Source: Lentisphaeria bacterium (GTDB lineage Bacteria; Verrucomicrobiota; Lentisphaeria; Victivallales; Victivallaceae). From it: a stretch of DNA of 64,000 bases. Below the pieces are notes generated by a model. The model searched no databases. It was not told where the DNA came from and worked only from the letters and a program-made list of their open reading frames with translations. The position numbers were made by a program, and so were the translations under genes. Location of the stretch: the NCBI GenBank assembly GCA_018265615.1, contig JABLYX010000023.1, positions 1 to 64,000 of the forward strand. Reading direction: 5' to 3'. Shown here one piece after another: positions 54,501-63,142 of the stretch (its first letter is position 1; each line of letters starts with the position of its first letter).

Positions 54501-55255
54501 TCGCGAAGAACGGACTTCTGCTGAAGTCCGGCCCGGTGCGGCGCGCGGCGGAGCTCTCCGGCCGCCTCGACCTGACCGGGAGCTGGGAGTTCCGGTTCCT
54601 CGGATTGCAGGAGAAGGCGCCGTCCTCTCCTCCGGCCGGGTGGGAGAACGCCGGGACGATGAAGGTTCCGGGGATGTGGGGCGAAACCGGCATGACCGGT
54701 TCGCTGCAATACCGCATCGGAGACGGCGCATACCGCCGCGGCGTCACGATCCCTGCCGACTGGAAAGGGCGCCCGCTGAAGCTGAAGCTCGGCGCGGTCG
54801 ACGATCTCGACTGGGTCTTCTGGAACGGAAAGCTGATCGGGCACACAGGGGAAAAGACGCCGAACTACTGGATGGTGTCGCGGGAGTATGCGATTCCGGA
54901 GCACGCGACGAATTTCGGCGGGTCGAACGAGTTGGTCATCGTCGTGCGGAACCTGCGCGACGACGCGGGCATCTGGAAAGCCCCGGTGGAGATTTCCGGC
55001 AGTGCGGCGGGAGTGATGGAGCTTGCCGACGGGCGGAAGCTCGCGGCCCCGTGCGGCGGAGCCACCTCCCTGATCGCGCCGGGCCAGCTGGCGGACGGGA
55101 CGGAAATCCTCGCCCGCTTCCGGATCCCGGGAGGAGAAGAGACCTGCGCGGCATTTGTGCGCCAGGGACGTTTCTTCTGGTACTTCAGCGACCGGGAATT
55201 CAGCAAAGCGAATCCCTCCGACCGGTACGTGCTTGACCGGGTCCTGAAGCCCTGA
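51599..55255 (+). CDS. Large secreted multidomain glycosidase (clan A)
   Basis: A 1218-residue protein with a signal peptide (MKHFLVIPACVAVLIAGVAAE). Two related beta-sandwich domains of about 170 residues each occupy about 20-370 (compare RRSVELPAGKQTLEFTWS and KKLLLPAGRQFIDFNWS). A TIM barrel covers about 490-870, with FRMFGPHFFRALYAPG, NGIRLHVIWQRLESEQGKF and the likely acid/base in FEVPTNETP. The C-terminal about 250 residues contain a GH2-like sugar-binding domain (LDLTGSWEFRFL, GAVDDLDWVFWNGKLIGHTG). The family is near GH2/GH5/GH42; substrate unknown. It is the last gene of this unit. Confidence 0.87.
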   Translation: MKHFLVIPACVAVLIAGVAAEYRQVFSGAQLRPEALGNRCTFSGSGLESRLIAGTHSAVWNTKGKEGGKERWSALGIEFRNPHTAAPAGFRMEVTLPRPVKVGIEPRINKVPGKGFWMTEHLGRRSVELPAGKQTLEFTWSDLNVKSTDWDRVNAVSFAVGEPYRMEIHSFGLLYPEPPAADAPTVVNWLDAGEGAVNPVARPFDKLTGVFSLRGGRGLTSRLGETAVDGTKAALWSVEGVPGTKGWAVYGFGFIDPVDPPPSGLRFEVVLPRETELTLSVCKGFSREKGFYTAKKSGQSKKLLLPAGRQFIDFNWSAFGVPEADRELINSVEFVAGEAGTRMAILKVDMIFPDAGKAAAYRMVRDRKLARVQKTMLEALDARGVPWSSALEGAAPQEVEPCIWTGIMLAAQREQLNSFRPLHDPSSAERLLAENAALVAAGKQGRFSGLRERSETLQKSVDAYVDAALASLPPEKRRFTYDAAAGVFRYPDGRLFRMFGPHFFRALYAPGLSQWRPWDMRYLAGLGFNGIRLHVIWQRLESEQGKFDPAFLGMLKDIVREAERYGFGVSVDLHWPYPDWFNRGRPGDELDGRLAKANSYHWPEALADSWRRLGAEFAELPNIVAFEVPTNETPIGSDRDGLTAGRYLMRRWNEFLKREYGTRENLQAVWGAAADGAERYGLAADENWEDGTIRPLGFQNDASPDQAYESNPRFYDHLRFAAMMQKEQSGRIVAALRETRPDAYGMFQRTIGDMWDHSPVPVDYRAILTSVGDNVLPGTHYNMGGVQARKAATLTRGSYDSEQQMEGSRDAVERHVALGLGFCPFAFHFRGGGGMLLADDDWHLKPEVGYLPKLAEHIRTSVPVPKRGPAVAVVTNARLEASTGAKLGDLIGRLEERGCRVGVFETLRVIDEPALLAGHELAVTAADYIDLRLLDVLRERFSGKVLLTGRLDMDAYARRQEAGLPAWLAKNGLLLKSGPVRRAAELSGRLDLTGSWEFRFLGLQEKAPSSPPAGWENAGTMKVPGMWGETGMTGSLQYRIGDGAYRRGVTIPADWKGRPLKLKLGAVDDLDWVFWNGKLIGHTGEKTPNYWMVSREYAIPEHATNFGGSNELVIVVRNLRDDAGIWKAPVEISGSAAGVMELADGRKLAAPCGGATSLIAPGQLADGTEILARFRIPGGEETCAAFVRQGRFFWYFSDREFSKANPSDRYVLDRVLKP

Positions 55256-55261
55256 GAAAGT

Positions 55262-55301
55262 GAAAACCTTCCGCCGGCCGGCACTGCCGACAGGCGGAAG
55301 G
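55262..55301 (-). terminator. Terminator of the mutarotase-like gene
   Basis: A 9-bp perfect stem (CCTTCCGCC 55267-55275 with 55293-55301) is followed on the minus strand by TTTTC. It lies between two convergent genes. Confidence 0.7.
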
Positions 55302-55324
55302 CGGTGAGTGAGGGAGAAAATTCC

Positions 55325-56212
55325 TCAGAGGCCGTTTATTTCCCGCACTCCCTTTTCCGGCAGCTCCCAGCGCTCGTCCAGGCGGGCGCAGCAGCCCGGT
55401 TCGACCGGGGCGAGGGGGCCGAGGGACTCGATTTCAAGGAAGCCCGGCATGGTGAAAAACTCCGCGTTGCAGCCGCCGTCCGGATAGGCCGCCGCCGGAT
55501 CGTACGGAAAATGCTTCACGAAAAGCTCGCCGCCGAGCGCATACGCGGCCCAGCCGGCCTTGACGGCTGTCCCGAACTTCTGCTTTGAATCGTACCGGTT
55601 GTCCTGCCGCATACGGATGAAGTCGTCACCCCAGGCGAAGCGCGGATCGGCCATTTTCGTGAACTGCCACAGCACGAGCGGACGCGCGTAGTCGAACGAT
55701 TCCCCCGCCTCCCTGCCGTGCGGCACATACGGCTCCTGCGGCACGATGAGTTCGCCGCCCTCCGCCATGACGGTCAGGCACCACGGCGAAAAGGTGACCG
55801 TCCACGGATTTTCGTTGAAAATGCGGTGGCGCAGGACGACTTCCGTTCCGCTCTCCGCCAGTTCGATGTCGATCTCCTTGCGCAGCCCGGTCGTGCTTTC
55901 GGCTGCGCACTTCAATGCGAGCACCCTGCCGTCCCTGCGGTATTCGACCGGATCCACGTCGGGATAGTAGGTGCGCGGCCAGATTTCAGGCGCGTGCCAG
56001 AGGCGGTGGCCGCCGTAGCTCTGCCATTCGTCCCGCTTCACGTCGGCCATCTCCTCTTCGAAGTTCTTCATGAAGTTCACGCCGCCGTCGATTCTGCGGT
56101 AGCAGAGGATCCGGGGGCCGAGCCCGACGGAGACGACGAGCTCGACGGTTCCGTTCGAGAGGCGCAGGCAGTTTTCCCAGTTCCGGTAGGTGATCGTTTC
56201 AAGCTGTATCAT
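55325..56212 (-). CDS. Galactose-mutarotase-fold protein (DUF4380-like)
   Basis: A 295-residue beta-sandwich protein. Pieces such as LRLSNGTVELVVSVGLGPRIL, YGGHRLWHAPE, LRHRIFNENPWTVTFSPWCLTVM and VKHFPYDPAAAYPDGGCNAEFF match the aldose-1-epimerase-like superfamily. No signal peptide is present. It is co-oriented with the downstream end of a GH2 beta-galactosidase gene, 26 bases apart, which fits a role in converting the released galactose or another sugar between anomers. Catalytic activity is inferred only from fold. Confidence 0.8.
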   Translation of the reverse strand: MIQLETITYRNWENCLRLSNGTVELVVSVGLGPRILCYRRIDGGVNFMKNFEEEMADVKRDEWQSYGGHRLWHAPEIWPRTYYPDVDPVEYRRDGRVLALKCAAESTTGLRKEIDIELAESGTEVVLRHRIFNENPWTVTFSPWCLTVMAEGGELIVPQEPYVPHGREAGESFDYARPLVLWQFTKMADPRFAWGDDFIRMRQDNRYDSKQKFGTAVKAGWAAYALGGELFVKHFPYDPAAAYPDGGCNAEFFTMPGFLEIESLGPLAPVEPGCCARLDERWELPEKGVREINGL

Positions 56213-56238
56213 CCCATACTCCTGTTTGTGATGTTGAG

Positions 56239-59067
56239 TTATTTCCGGCGGAACCGGAACCGGGCTTCGATCTTCCGGTTCGGTACGCGGTACTGGTCGT
56301 GAACGTCGAGGCTCCAGCTGTTGTCGCCGCCGACGCCGCGCTGGACGTGGTCGAGCGTGAGCTCCCAGATCCCTTCATCGTGCAGCTCTTCGGCGTGGCG
56401 CGCCTGTCCGAGCGAAGCGGCGCGGTAGGGGCGCAGCGTGAAGCCGAACAGCCGGTCCGAAGTGATTTCAAGCTGTTCGCCTGAGGCTGAGACGAGCGTG
56501 AGCCGCCGCACGTCGATCCGCTGTCCGTTTTCCTGCGGCCGCGTATACGGCGTCGCGAGCGACTCCGGTGCGGCCTCATATGCGCCGACCAACGCGGAGC
56601 GCTTGCGGTCGCAGTACGCCTCGTGCGGACCGCGCCCGTACCAGCGCACCAGTCCGACGGCCTCTTTCGGCAGCACGAGACGGAGCCCGACCCGCGCAAC
56701 TTCGGGACAGGCCGGTTCCGGGTCGAACGCGATTGCGGCGAGTGCTCCGTCCTCCGTCACTTTCCACTCCAGCGAGGTCCGGCAGTCGCCGGGCTTGCGT
56801 TCGCGGGTGCGGATGTCGAACCGGCAGCCGCGGTCGTTGTCCGTTTCGGCGCGGTCGAGCACGACGGCCGGGGCTTCCGCGAGCGGCAGGGCCGGTTCTC
56901 CGGCAGCCGCGGATTCGGGTTCGGACCACATCGGATTCGGGTCGGGAAAGACCGTGAATGTCGGCTCCTCCCCGAGCGGCAGTTCAAGCTCGGAGGAGTC
57001 CCCGAGCGAGATCCGCCAGAAGAGCTCTCCGCCCTCCGGCAGCTCCGCCGGATACGGCACACTCTTCGATTCTCCCGGCGCAAGCGTGAAATCCCACTTC
57101 CCCGCCGCGACGGCGTCCCCGTTCCGGAGCAGCTTCCAGGAGAGCGGCTCCCCTGCGGAAGAGCGGAAATAGCGGCGCAGCGTGAGCGTGATCGTCCGCG
57201 CGGAACGGTCGAGCGACGCCGTGAGCGGCCGGTGGACCCATTTCACTTCGGCCAGGCCCGGGTTCGGGGTCCGGTTCGAATGCACGAGCCCGTCGCAGCA
57301 GAAGTTGCCGTCGTTCGGCTTGTCGCCGAAATCGCCGCCGTATGCGTACCCCTCCGGCGTCGCGAGCGCGTGTTCGCACCACTCCCAGATGAAGCCGCCC
57401 GCGAGGCAGCGGTTGCGGTCGATGACCTCCCAGTACTCGTAAAAGTTGCCGGTGCTGTTTCCCATCGCGTGCGCATATTCGTTCATGATGAACGGCTTCG
57501 TACCCGGATTCGGGCCGTGCTGGCGCGGGTGCGGAATCTCGCCGTGCTCGCCGATGCGGACGGCGTTGTCCTTCGAATAATCCGTGAGCCAGCGCGGAGT
57601 CGGATAGGTCTGGCTGTCGAAGTCCGCGACGATGTTCATGTCGGCATACTGGATCGGGCGCGGATCGAGCCCGCGGATGTGTGCCGCCATGCCGTCGAAT
57701 GCGGTTCCGTACCCCGCTTCGTTGCCGAGCGACCAGATCGTGACCGACACCGAGTTCCGGTCGGTCCGCACGAGCCGGTCGACGCGGTCGAGCGATGCCG
57801 GTGCCCAGGCCGGATCGTCGCCGGGGAGCACGCAGGCGTGGTAGGAAAGCTGGTGGCTTTCGACATTCGCTTCGTCGATCATATAGAGCCCGTACCGGTC
57901 GCAGAGCTCGTACCAGAGCGGATGGTTCATGTAATGGCTGCACCGCACCGCGTCGAGGTTCGCGGCCTTGATCATTTCGATGTCGCGGAGCATCCCTTCG
58001 CGGGTGACGGCCCGGCCGCGTTCGGGGTCGAGTTCATGGCGGTTCACGCCGTGCAGCTTGATCGGTTTCCCGTTGAAGAAGAGCTGCCGGTCGCGCACTT
58101 CGACGGTGCGGAATCCGGTGCGGAAATGGCGGATGTCGAGGATCTCCCCTCCGCGGCGAAGCGTGAGCGTCGCCGTATAGAGGACGGGCGTTTCGGCGCT
58201 CCAGAGCGCGATCCGGTCAAGCCGCGCGGCGAGCTCCCGGCCGCCCTCGGCATGGGCGGCGACGGCCCCCGAACCATCGCGTACGGCAAGCTCGAGCATG
58301 AGCGCGTCGTCCCATCCGGCGATTTCGGCGGCGGCCCGGACCGTGCGGCTGACGGGATCGGCGGAGATCACTGCGTCCGCGATATGGACCGGCGCGGTCG
58401 AGTAGACGAAGACGCTGCGGAAAATGCCGCTGAGCCGCCAGAAATCCTGGTCCTCGAGATAGCTTGCGCTCGAATACTTGTACACCTCGGCCGCGACGCA
58501 GTTGCTCCCCGCGCGGAGGTGCGCTGTGATGTCGAATTCGGCCGGCCCCATCGAATCTTCGCTGTATCCGATGAATGCTCCGTTGACCCAGAGCCGGAAC
58601 GCCGTCTGCACGCCCGCGAAATGGATGACTGTACGGCGGGAGCACCACTCCGCCGGGAGCTCGAACGTACGGCGCAGCTGGCCGGTCGGGTTGCGTTCGG
58701 CATACGTGGTCCAGTCGCGCGGCGGCTCGCCCATCACGTGCGGCGGGTCGCAGTGGAAGGGATAGGTGATGTTGCTGTAGATCGGCGTGCCGAACCCCGC
58801 ACACTCGAAGTTGGCGGGCAGTTCGATGCCGCTCCAGCCGGAGTCGTCGAATTCCGGCGCCTCGAAGCCGTCGATCCGTCCCTCCGGCGCCGGGGACCAG
58901 TGCAGCTTCCAGCTGCCGTCGAGCGTGATCCGCCAGTCGTCGACGTCATAAAGGAACTCCCCGGGCTCGAGCGCGGACCGCTTTGACGGCCACGACGCGG
59001 CGCGCGGCGGCAGCTTGTTGATCCCGAATATGGCGGGATCTTCCAGCAATTCAATCAGATGGTTCAT
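56239..59067 (-). CDS. GH2 beta-galactosidase (LacZ-like)
   Basis: A 942-residue cytoplasmic enzyme. The start at 59067 gives MNHLIELLEDPAIFG; no strong ribosome site is visible and an ATG 39 bases upstream is an alternative. The domains follow LacZ order: sugar-binding jelly roll (DGSWKLHWSPAPEG, DWTTYAERNPTGQLRRTF), Ig-like, TIM barrel with the acid/base Glu in WSLGNEAGYG and nucleophile Glu in FIMNEYAHAMGN, a second Ig-like domain, and a Bgal_small_N-like C-terminus (GPHEAYCDRKRSALVG, YTRPQENGQRIDVRRL). It is slightly shorter than E. coli LacZ. No signal peptide. It is first in a two-gene unit with the mutarotase-like gene. Confidence 0.93.
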   Translation of the reverse strand: MNHLIELLEDPAIFGINKLPPRAASWPSKRSALEPGEFLYDVDDWRITLDGSWKLHWSPAPEGRIDGFEAPEFDDSGWSGIELPANFECAGFGTPIYSNITYPFHCDPPHVMGEPPRDWTTYAERNPTGQLRRTFELPAEWCSRRTVIHFAGVQTAFRLWVNGAFIGYSEDSMGPAEFDITAHLRAGSNCVAAEVYKYSSASYLEDQDFWRLSGIFRSVFVYSTAPVHIADAVISADPVSRTVRAAAEIAGWDDALMLELAVRDGSGAVAAHAEGGRELAARLDRIALWSAETPVLYTATLTLRRGGEILDIRHFRTGFRTVEVRDRQLFFNGKPIKLHGVNRHELDPERGRAVTREGMLRDIEMIKAANLDAVRCSHYMNHPLWYELCDRYGLYMIDEANVESHQLSYHACVLPGDDPAWAPASLDRVDRLVRTDRNSVSVTIWSLGNEAGYGTAFDGMAAHIRGLDPRPIQYADMNIVADFDSQTYPTPRWLTDYSKDNAVRIGEHGEIPHPRQHGPNPGTKPFIMNEYAHAMGNSTGNFYEYWEVIDRNRCLAGGFIWEWCEHALATPEGYAYGGDFGDKPNDGNFCCDGLVHSNRTPNPGLAEVKWVHRPLTASLDRSARTITLTLRRYFRSSAGEPLSWKLLRNGDAVAAGKWDFTLAPGESKSVPYPAELPEGGELFWRISLGDSSELELPLGEEPTFTVFPDPNPMWSEPESAAAGEPALPLAEAPAVVLDRAETDNDRGCRFDIRTRERKPGDCRTSLEWKVTEDGALAAIAFDPEPACPEVARVGLRLVLPKEAVGLVRWYGRGPHEAYCDRKRSALVGAYEAAPESLATPYTRPQENGQRIDVRRLTLVSASGEQLEITSDRLFGFTLRPYRAASLGQARHAEELHDEGIWELTLDHVQRGVGGDNSWSLDVHDQYRVPNRKIEARFRFRRK

Positions 59068-59192
59068 TTTTCTGTTTTCACTTTGTTTTGATGATGCTTC
59101 ATTCATTTCATTAATGGAGTGGTCTGCGGGCGGATTTGCAAATCTTCCGCGTGGGAAACGGATGAAAAAAATGCGATTTTTTGTCCGGGAGC

Positions 59193-59221
59193 TTGATTTT
59201 TCGCAGATTCCGGCATATACT
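59193..59221 (+). promoter_or_regulatory. Promoter candidate of the NifU-like gene
   Basis: TTGATT (59193-59198) and TATACT (59216-59221) are 17 bases apart, 45 bases before the start. Confidence 0.65.
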
Positions 59222-59265
59222 GTCTGACGTAGACAACAATCACCTGAAATACGGAGCAGGATATC

Positions 59266-59496
59266 ATGGATGACCTCAGCAAGAAAATCACCGACCGGCT
59301 CGAAGAGTTGAGAGTGCATTTGCAGGCGGACGGCGGCGACCTCGAAATCGTCGGAATCGACGGCAAGACCGTTCAGCTTCGGCTGCGCGGCGCGTGCGGC
59401 GGCTGCCCCCATGCCGCGATGACCATCAAGGGCGGGCTTGAGCGGATTCTGCGCGAAGAGATCGATCCCGAAATTGTGATCGAGCGCGTCCTGTAG
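59266..59496 (+). CDS. NifU-like iron-sulfur scaffold protein
   Basis: A 76-residue protein consisting of only the NifU C-terminal (Nfu) domain. The scaffold motif CGGCPHA carries the CxxC that holds a 4Fe-4S cluster between two subunits; VHLQADGGDLEIVGIDG is the family's conserved first part. It delivers Fe-S clusters to target enzymes in the cytoplasm. It is a single-gene unit with its own promoter and a terminator. No nifS/isc/suf genes lie nearby. Confidence 0.93.
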   Translation: MDDLSKKITDRLEELRVHLQADGGDLEIVGIDGKTVQLRLRGACGGCPHAAMTIKGGLERILREEIDPEIVIERVL

Positions 59497-59513
59497 GATT
59501 TCCGCGCGGCAGG

Positions 59514-59552
59514 AAACCGGCGCCCGCCCGAAAAGCGGAGTGCCGGTTTTTT
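59514..59552 (+). terminator. Terminator of the NifU-like gene
   Basis: AAACCGGC (59514-59521) pairs with GCCGGTTT (59542-59549), followed by TTT. A second, AT-rich 13-bp hairpin follows at 59567-59579 with 59588-59600. Confidence 0.8.
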
Positions 59553-59584
59553 ACGGCCCCGGCCGGTTTTTCCGTTTTTTCGAT

Positions 59585-59613
59585 TTGAAAAACGGAAAAA
59601 CGGGTGTTACATT
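59585..59613 (+). promoter_or_regulatory. Promoter candidate of tig
   Basis: TTGAAA (59585-59590) and TACATT (59608-59613) are 17 bases apart. The -10 lies inside one arm of an inverted repeat, see 59606-59654. Confidence 0.45.
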
Positions 59614-59654
59614 AATCAGTCTGTATCTGTAAGAGATTGAAAAGGTAATGTAAC
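59606..59654. repeat. 9-bp inverted repeat around the tig transcript start
   Basis: GTTACATTA (59606-59614) and TAATGTAAC (59646-59654) are exact reverse complements separated by 31 bases. It may be an operator or a leader hairpin. It does not match the CIRCE sequence. Confidence 0.5.
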
Positions 59655-59699
59655 GCTCGACCGCAATCGGGGGGCTTATAAAAGAAAGGTTTGATTCAG

Positions 59700-61007
59700 A
59701 TGGCGAAGAATCTGGTAGATTCCATTCAGATGGAAGTGCGTTCCAAGCAGCCGTGCCGCAAGGAGTTGGATTTTGTTGTTCCGGCGGATGCGGTCAAGAG
59801 TGAAACGGAAAAGGTTCTCCGCGAATTCGCATACGCGGTTTCCATCCCCGGCTTCCGCCAGGGCAAGGCCCCGGCCGCGATGCTGAAGAGCAAGTACGCC
59901 GACGACATCCGCCAGGAGCTCGAGCGCAAGATCATCTATGCCGCGTTTGAACTCGCGGGCAAGGATGAGTCGCTCGACATCGTGACCTGCGGCATCGAAG
60001 GCGAACCGAAGCTTGAATTCGACCGGGAGTTCAAATTCACGCTCGGCGCGGATATCGCTCCGGAATTCGAACTTTCCGATTACAAGGCGATCAAGGTCAA
60101 GGAAGAACTCGACGCCGTGACCGATGAGCAGATCGACGAGCGCGTGAAATTCTACCGCACCATGTACGGCAACTACGCCGAGGTCCAGGACCGGGCTCAG
60201 AAGGACGACATGCTGAAGGTCAGCTACAGGAGCGACTTCACGCTTCCCGAAGACGCCTCCCCGGCTCTGAAGCGCCAGGTTGAAGCAGAGAGCACGTTCC
60301 TGTGGCTCAGCGACCCGGAGACGATTCCGGGCTGCACTGCAGCGCTGACCGGCGCGGAAGTCGGCAGGGAATACACGTTCAAGGCTGAATACCCGGCGGA
60401 TTACCGCGAAGCGGCCCTCGCCGGCAAGACGGTCGAATATACGGTCAAGGTCGAAGGCATCCAGCGCCGCGCCGAGTTGAGCGACGAAGAGCTTGCGGAG
60501 AAGGCGCGCGTGAAGTCGGTCGCGGAATTCCGCGACATGCTCCGCAAGGCGATGGAGCAGGAGAACTCCGCCAAACAGCACAGCGCGGCCGTCGAAAAGG
60601 TCTACGCCGAGCTCGACGGAGCGGTTCCGGAATTCGAGCTGCCGCCGTCGATCCTCGCTTCCGAGGTCCAGAAGGAGCTCCAGAAGATGGCCCGCGAAGT
60701 CGTGAAGAGCGAAGAGGACGCCGAGAAGTTCAAGGCCGGTCTCGAGGAGAACAAGAAGAAGGCGGAAGAAGCCGCGAAGAAATCGCTGCGCCGCACCTTC
60801 ATTCTCCGCAGGATCGCGAAGGCCGAGGATATCAAGCTCGAAGAGGGCGAAGTCGACGCCCAGCTTCGTGAGATGAGCCGTTACTACGGCTACAAGGAGA
60901 AAGAGTTCCGCTCGATGCTCGAGAAGAATGGCGGAATGGATGACCTTCAGTTGGACATCCTGAGCAATAAGGTGCTGAACCATCTTGCCGAAATGGCGAC
61001 CAAGTAA
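59700..61007 (+). CDS. tig: Trigger factor (ribosome-associated chaperone/PPIase)
   Basis: A 435-residue chaperone. The start ATG at 59700 has GAAAGG about ten bases upstream; a TTG nine bases earlier is an alternative. The N-terminal ribosome-binding domain contains VSIPGFRQGKAPAAMLK, corresponding to the conserved GFRxGKxP contact with the ribosomal tunnel exit. The central FKBP-like PPIase region spans about 150-250, and the C-terminal chaperone arms are helical. Lys/Glu-rich composition is typical. It is followed by clpP and clpX, the conserved quality-control order. Confidence 0.95.
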   Translation: MAKNLVDSIQMEVRSKQPCRKELDFVVPADAVKSETEKVLREFAYAVSIPGFRQGKAPAAMLKSKYADDIRQELERKIIYAAFELAGKDESLDIVTCGIEGEPKLEFDREFKFTLGADIAPEFELSDYKAIKVKEELDAVTDEQIDERVKFYRTMYGNYAEVQDRAQKDDMLKVSYRSDFTLPEDASPALKRQVEAESTFLWLSDPETIPGCTAALTGAEVGREYTFKAEYPADYREAALAGKTVEYTVKVEGIQRRAELSDEELAEKARVKSVAEFRDMLRKAMEQENSAKQHSAAVEKVYAELDGAVPEFELPPSILASEVQKELQKMAREVVKSEEDAEKFKAGLEENKKKAEEAAKKSLRRTFILRRIAKAEDIKLEEGEVDAQLREMSRYYGYKEKEFRSMLEKNGGMDDLQLDILSNKVLNHLAEMATK

Positions 61008-61025
61008 GCATCTGAAGCGTACTTC

Positions 61026-61080
61026 GAAAGAGCCGGGTGGCGGACCGTTCCGTAAGGGCGGCCCGACGCGGCTCTTTCTG
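61026..61080 (+). terminator. Terminator candidate after tig
   Basis: GAAAGAGCCG (61026-61035) pairs exactly with CGGCTCTTTC (61069-61078), with a smaller hairpin in the loop. The T-tract is broken, so partial read-through into clpP is plausible. Confidence 0.65.
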
Positions 61081-61167
61081 TGTTTGAGGGGATTTCGGAG
61101 GAGGGCGCGTTGACGCGCCGGAGTAAACAGCAACCGCAGAAACCAAACAACATAGTGAGGTGACATA

Positions 61168-61773
61168 ATGAAAACCAACTCTTTTCTGGTTCCCATGGTG
61201 GTCGAACAGACTGGTCAGGGCGAAAGAGCTTTCGATATTTACAGCCGGCTCCTGAAGGACCGGATCATCCTGCTGGGGACGCCGATCGATGACGACGTCG
61301 CGAATCTCGTGGTCGCCCAGCTGCTGTTCCTGCAGGCCGAAGACCCGAAGAAAGACATCGACCTCTATATCAACAGCCCCGGCGGTTCCGTGACGGCCGG
61401 GCTCGCGATTTACGACACGATGCAGATTCTGTCGTGCGACGTGAAGACCTATTGCGTCGGGCAGTGCGCGTCGATGGGCGCGGTCCTGCTCTGCGCCGGG
61501 GCGGACGGCAAGCGGTTCGCGCTGCCGAACAGCCGGATCATGATCCACCAGCCGTGGGGCGGCGCACAGGGAACCGCTGCCGACATCGATATCCAGGCGA
61601 AGGAGATCCTGCGTTTGAAGTCGATGCTGAACAACATCATCGCCTCTCACACGAAGCAGCCGGTCAGGAAAATTGAAAAGGATACCGAGCGCGATTTCTT
61701 CATGGGCGCGGAAGAAGCGGTCAAATACGGAATCGTCGACAAGGTGGTCTCCAAACCCTCTCAGGAGAAATAA
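61168..61773 (+). CDS. clpP: ATP-dependent Clp protease proteolytic subunit
   Basis: A 201-residue serine peptidase. The catalytic Ser is in GQCASMGA, the His in MIHQPWGG, and the Asp in the DTERDFFM region. INSPGGSVTAG is the oxyanion-region motif. AGGTG precedes the start. ClpP forms a tetradecameric barrel with ClpX, which is the next gene (six bases apart). A single clpP with typical length; no pseudo-catalytic paralog is in the window. Confidence 0.97.
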   Translation: MKTNSFLVPMVVEQTGQGERAFDIYSRLLKDRIILLGTPIDDDVANLVVAQLLFLQAEDPKKDIDLYINSPGGSVTAGLAIYDTMQILSCDVKTYCVGQCASMGAVLLCAGADGKRFALPNSRIMIHQPWGGAQGTAADIDIQAKEILRLKSMLNNIIASHTKQPVRKIEKDTERDFFMGAEEAVKYGIVDKVVSKPSQEK

Positions 61774-61779
61774 CGGGTC

Positions 61780-63123
61780 ATGGCAGGAAAACGCAGCAAC
61801 GACAATAAGCTCATGTGCGCCTTCTGCGGCGCGCGCGAAGGAGACGAACCGCAGGTGATTTTCGCCCCCAGCGGCTACGAGGGGCTCGCAATCTGTTCGA
61901 ACTGCCTCCGCAACGGCTATGAGGCGCTCTGTCAGGAGAAGCAGGCGAAGAAGAATGTTCCGCCCGTGCTCGACCTGAAGGTGCCGACTCCGGCCAAGAT
62001 CAAGGCGGAGCTCGATGCGTACGTCATCGGGCAGGAGCGGGCGAAGCGGGTTCTGGCCGTCGCGGTGCACAACCATTACAAGCGGCTCCAGACGCAGGCG
62101 GGGGTCCACAGCAAGGCGAATGCGGAGCTGTTCAGGGACGTCGATCTCGACAAGAGCAATGTCCTGCTGCTGGGTCCGACCGGCAGCGGCAAAACACTGT
62201 TGGCCCGGACGCTTGCCAAATTGCTCGACGTGCCGTTCGCAATCTGCGACGCGACGACGCTGACCGAGGCGGGTTATGTCGGAGAGGATGTCGAAAACAT
62301 TATCCTCCGGCTCTATCAGGCTTCGGGCAGCGACATCGACCGCACCCAGATCGGCATCATTTATGTGGATGAGATCGACAAGATCGCGCGTAAGACCGAG
62401 AACGTCTCGATTACGCGCGACGTCTCCGGCGAGGGCGTGCAGCAGGCGCTGCTGAAGATCCTCGAAGGGACGGTTGCGAATGTGCCGCCCCAGGGCGGGC
62501 GCAAGCATCCGCAGCAGGAGTTCATCCGGATCGATACGTCGAATATCCTCTTCATCTGCGGCGGCGCGTTTGTCGGGCTCGACAAGATCATCCAGCGGCG
62601 CTGCGGCAAGCAGGTGCTCGGTTTCAAGCGGCTGATCGACGACGAGGCGGAGAAGGCGGAAAAGGCCGCCGAGAAGCTTGAGAAGAATCCGTATTCGAAG
62701 TGCGAGCCGGAGGACCTGATCCGTTTCGGGCTGATTCCGGAGTTCGTCGGCCGTCTGCCGGTCGTGACCTCGCTTGAGCCGCTCGAACGCGACGAGTTGA
62801 TCCGGATCCTGAAGGAGCCGAAGAATGCGCTGATCCGTCAGTACCAGCGTCTGTTGGCGATGGAAGGCGTCACGCTCGAATTCACGGATGACGCGCTGAT
62901 TGCGCTGGCCGACAAGGCGGTGCAGCGCGGGACCGGCGCGCGCGGATTGCGTGCGATCCTCGAGGAGCTCATGACCGACGTGATGTTCGACGCGCCCTCT
63001 GCCGAGGGGGTGACGCGCTGCGTGGTCGATGCGGCTGCGGTCCGGGGCGAAGCGGCTCCGAAGCTGCTGTCCGACTCGGTCAGGCAGCCGGCGCGGCGCG
63101 TGATGAAAAAAGCGCAGGGCTGA
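61780..63123 (+). CDS. clpX: ATP-dependent Clp protease ATP-binding subunit ClpX
   Basis: A 447-residue AAA+ unfoldase. The N-terminal zinc-binding domain is CAFCGAREG...CSNC (residues about 9-46). Walker A is GPTGSGKT, and GYVGEDVENI is the pore-loop region. Walker B is IIYVDEIDKI, followed by arginine-finger and sensor segments, and RGTGARGLRAILEELM is the small-domain signature. It recognises and unfolds substrates for ClpP. The kinase gene begins 19 bases after the stop, so it may share the transcript. Confidence 0.97.
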   Translation: MAGKRSNDNKLMCAFCGAREGDEPQVIFAPSGYEGLAICSNCLRNGYEALCQEKQAKKNVPPVLDLKVPTPAKIKAELDAYVIGQERAKRVLAVAVHNHYKRLQTQAGVHSKANAELFRDVDLDKSNVLLLGPTGSGKTLLARTLAKLLDVPFAICDATTLTEAGYVGEDVENIILRLYQASGSDIDRTQIGIIYVDEIDKIARKTENVSITRDVSGEGVQQALLKILEGTVANVPPQGGRKHPQQEFIRIDTSNILFICGGAFVGLDKIIQRRCGKQVLGFKRLIDDEAEKAEKAAEKLEKNPYSKCEPEDLIRFGLIPEFVGRLPVVTSLEPLERDELIRILKEPKNALIRQYQRLLAMEGVTLEFTDDALIALADKAVQRGTGARGLRAILEELMTDVMFDAPSAEGVTRCVVDAAAVRGEAAPKLLSDSVRQPARRVMKKAQG

Positions 63124-63142
63124 CGAAGGGTAACCGGTTCAG

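Noticed and set aside
59068..59412. A longer GH2 protein beginning near 59412
   Set aside because: The extension runs antisense through the NifU-like gene and its promoter; the family start is near 59067.
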